Below are positions 4,723-5,153 of a stretch of 5,153 nt of DNA, piece by piece (position 1 is the stretch's first letter; each line of letters begins with the position of its first letter). The DNA lies in contig JBLHUT010000249.1 in assembly GCA_047629975.1 (NCBI GenBank), forward strand, positions 1 to 5,153, written 5' to 3'. The notes beneath the pieces were generated by a model, which saw nothing but the letters and a program-made list of their open reading frames with translations, was not told the DNA's origin and ran no database searches. This DNA comes from JBLHUT01 sp047629975. GTDB lineage: Bacteria > Pseudomonadota > Alphaproteobacteria > Rhodobacterales > Rhodobacteraceae. The translations under genes were made by a program, and so were the position numbers.

Positions 4723-5153
4723 TTGCCAAAAGACTCAAGCGCCAAGAATGCAACATTGGTGCAGCTGCGCGCCTTTTTGGCACAGTCGCATTTTCGCCCC
4801 AACGACCGGCTGCCAGCCGAGCGATTGTTATGCGAGGAACTTGGTGTCACCCGCGCCGAGCTGCGCAAGGCCTTTGCCGTGCTCGAAGCGGAGGGCGTGA
4901 TCTGGCGGCACGTCGGACGTGGCACATTCATGGGCAGCGGCACGACCGGCCCAAATATGCAGTCGATAGCCGACCTTGCGCGCCACATTCCGCCTTTCGA
5001 GATGATGCGCGCCAGACGCCTGATGGAACCGACTTTGGCCGCAGAAGCCGCCATGCATTCGTCCAGCGAGCAGATGGAGCAACTGACCCGTATCTGTAAC
5101 GGCGCACGCGCGGCCAAAACATGGCGCGAGTACGAGACACTGGACAACCAATT
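4723..5153 (+). CDS. GntR-family transcriptional regulator, FadR/FCD subfamily (3' partial)
   Basis: 143 codons are visible from a TTG start; the gene runs off the right edge. Residues about 12-71 form the winged helix: L-R-A-F-L-A, then R-L-P-A-E-R (29-34), the recognition region E-E-L-G-V-T-R-A-E-L-R-K-A (38-50), L-E-A-E-G (54-58) and the wing V-G-R-G-T-F (64-69). All are hallmarks of GntR proteins. The following helical part has R-A-R-R-L-M-E-P-T-L-A-A-E-A-A (96-110), the first helix of an FCD effector domain. The fragment ends at L-D-N-Q (140-143) followed by TT, which fits the D-x-x-F-H metal-binding motif of FCD domains. Such regulators usually bind small carboxylic acids and repress neighbouring catabolic genes. 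Its divergent position and the matching dyad at 4687-4703 make it the likely regulator of the transporter/FAH operon. Confidence 0.88.
   Translation, partial: MPKDSSAKNATLVQLRAFLAQSHFRPNDRLPAERLLCEELGVTRAELRKAFAVLEAEGVIWRHVGRGTFMGSGTTGPNMQSIADLARHIPPFEMMRARRLMEPTLAAEAAMHSSSEQMEQLTRICNGARAAKTWREYETLDNQ

Noticed and set aside
4689..5099. 136-codon plus-strand frame overlapping the regulator
   Set aside because: It is out of frame with the GntR motifs and shows only Arg/Ala-rich shadow sequence; its ATG-like appeal comes from the true gene using TTG.
4677..5151. Minus-strand open frames of 107-156 codons at the right end
   Set aside because: They are antisense to the GntR-type regulator frame, which has an unmistakable winged-helix and FCD signature.

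Overview
The window looks like a chromosomal catabolic locus of an alphaproteobacterium, probably a marine Rhodobacteraceae (Roseobacter-group) bacterium. The moderately high GC coding sequence, GC-rich third positions, Shine-Dalgarno-led starts and the protein style support this. The assignment is by resemblance, since no search could be run.

Layout from left to right. Positions 2-166 (+) hold the last 54 codons and stop of a xanthine-dehydrogenase-family molybdopterin subunit. A perfect bidirectional terminator hairpin (189-230) separates it from a convergent five-gene minus-strand operon. Read in transcription order, the operon is: a periplasmic NMT1/TauA-type substrate-binding protein (4390-3404), permease B (3322-2558), a SsuB/TauB-type ATPase (2561-1758), permease A (1745-993) and a fumarylacetoacetate-hydrolase-family acylpyruvase-like enzyme (937-251). 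A GntR/FCD-type regulator diverges on the plus strand from 4723 and runs off the window. It starts with TTG, so an ATG-only search misses it. The 332-bp intergenic region between operon and regulator is AT-rich and carries A-tracts, candidate promoters and several AATTGG half-sites. One of these forms a 17-bp dyad matching 13 of 14 defined positions of the PdhR-type operator consensus as I recall it.

Working model (inference): the regulator senses a small organic acid through its FCD domain and represses itself and the operon from the shared intergenic sites. The ABC transporter imports a small organic compound of unknown identity. The FAH-family enzyme, and perhaps the convergent molybdenum hydroxylase, act on it or on a ring-opened or acylpyruvate intermediate. 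A heteroaromatic acid is one plausible substrate type, but the sequence does not identify it.

No component belongs to an unknown family. The most distinctive points are two non-identical permeases whose EAA loops deviate at complementary positions, which suggests an obligate heterodimer, and the well-formed predicted operator. I see no tRNA, rRNA, CRISPR array, insertion sequence or attachment site.
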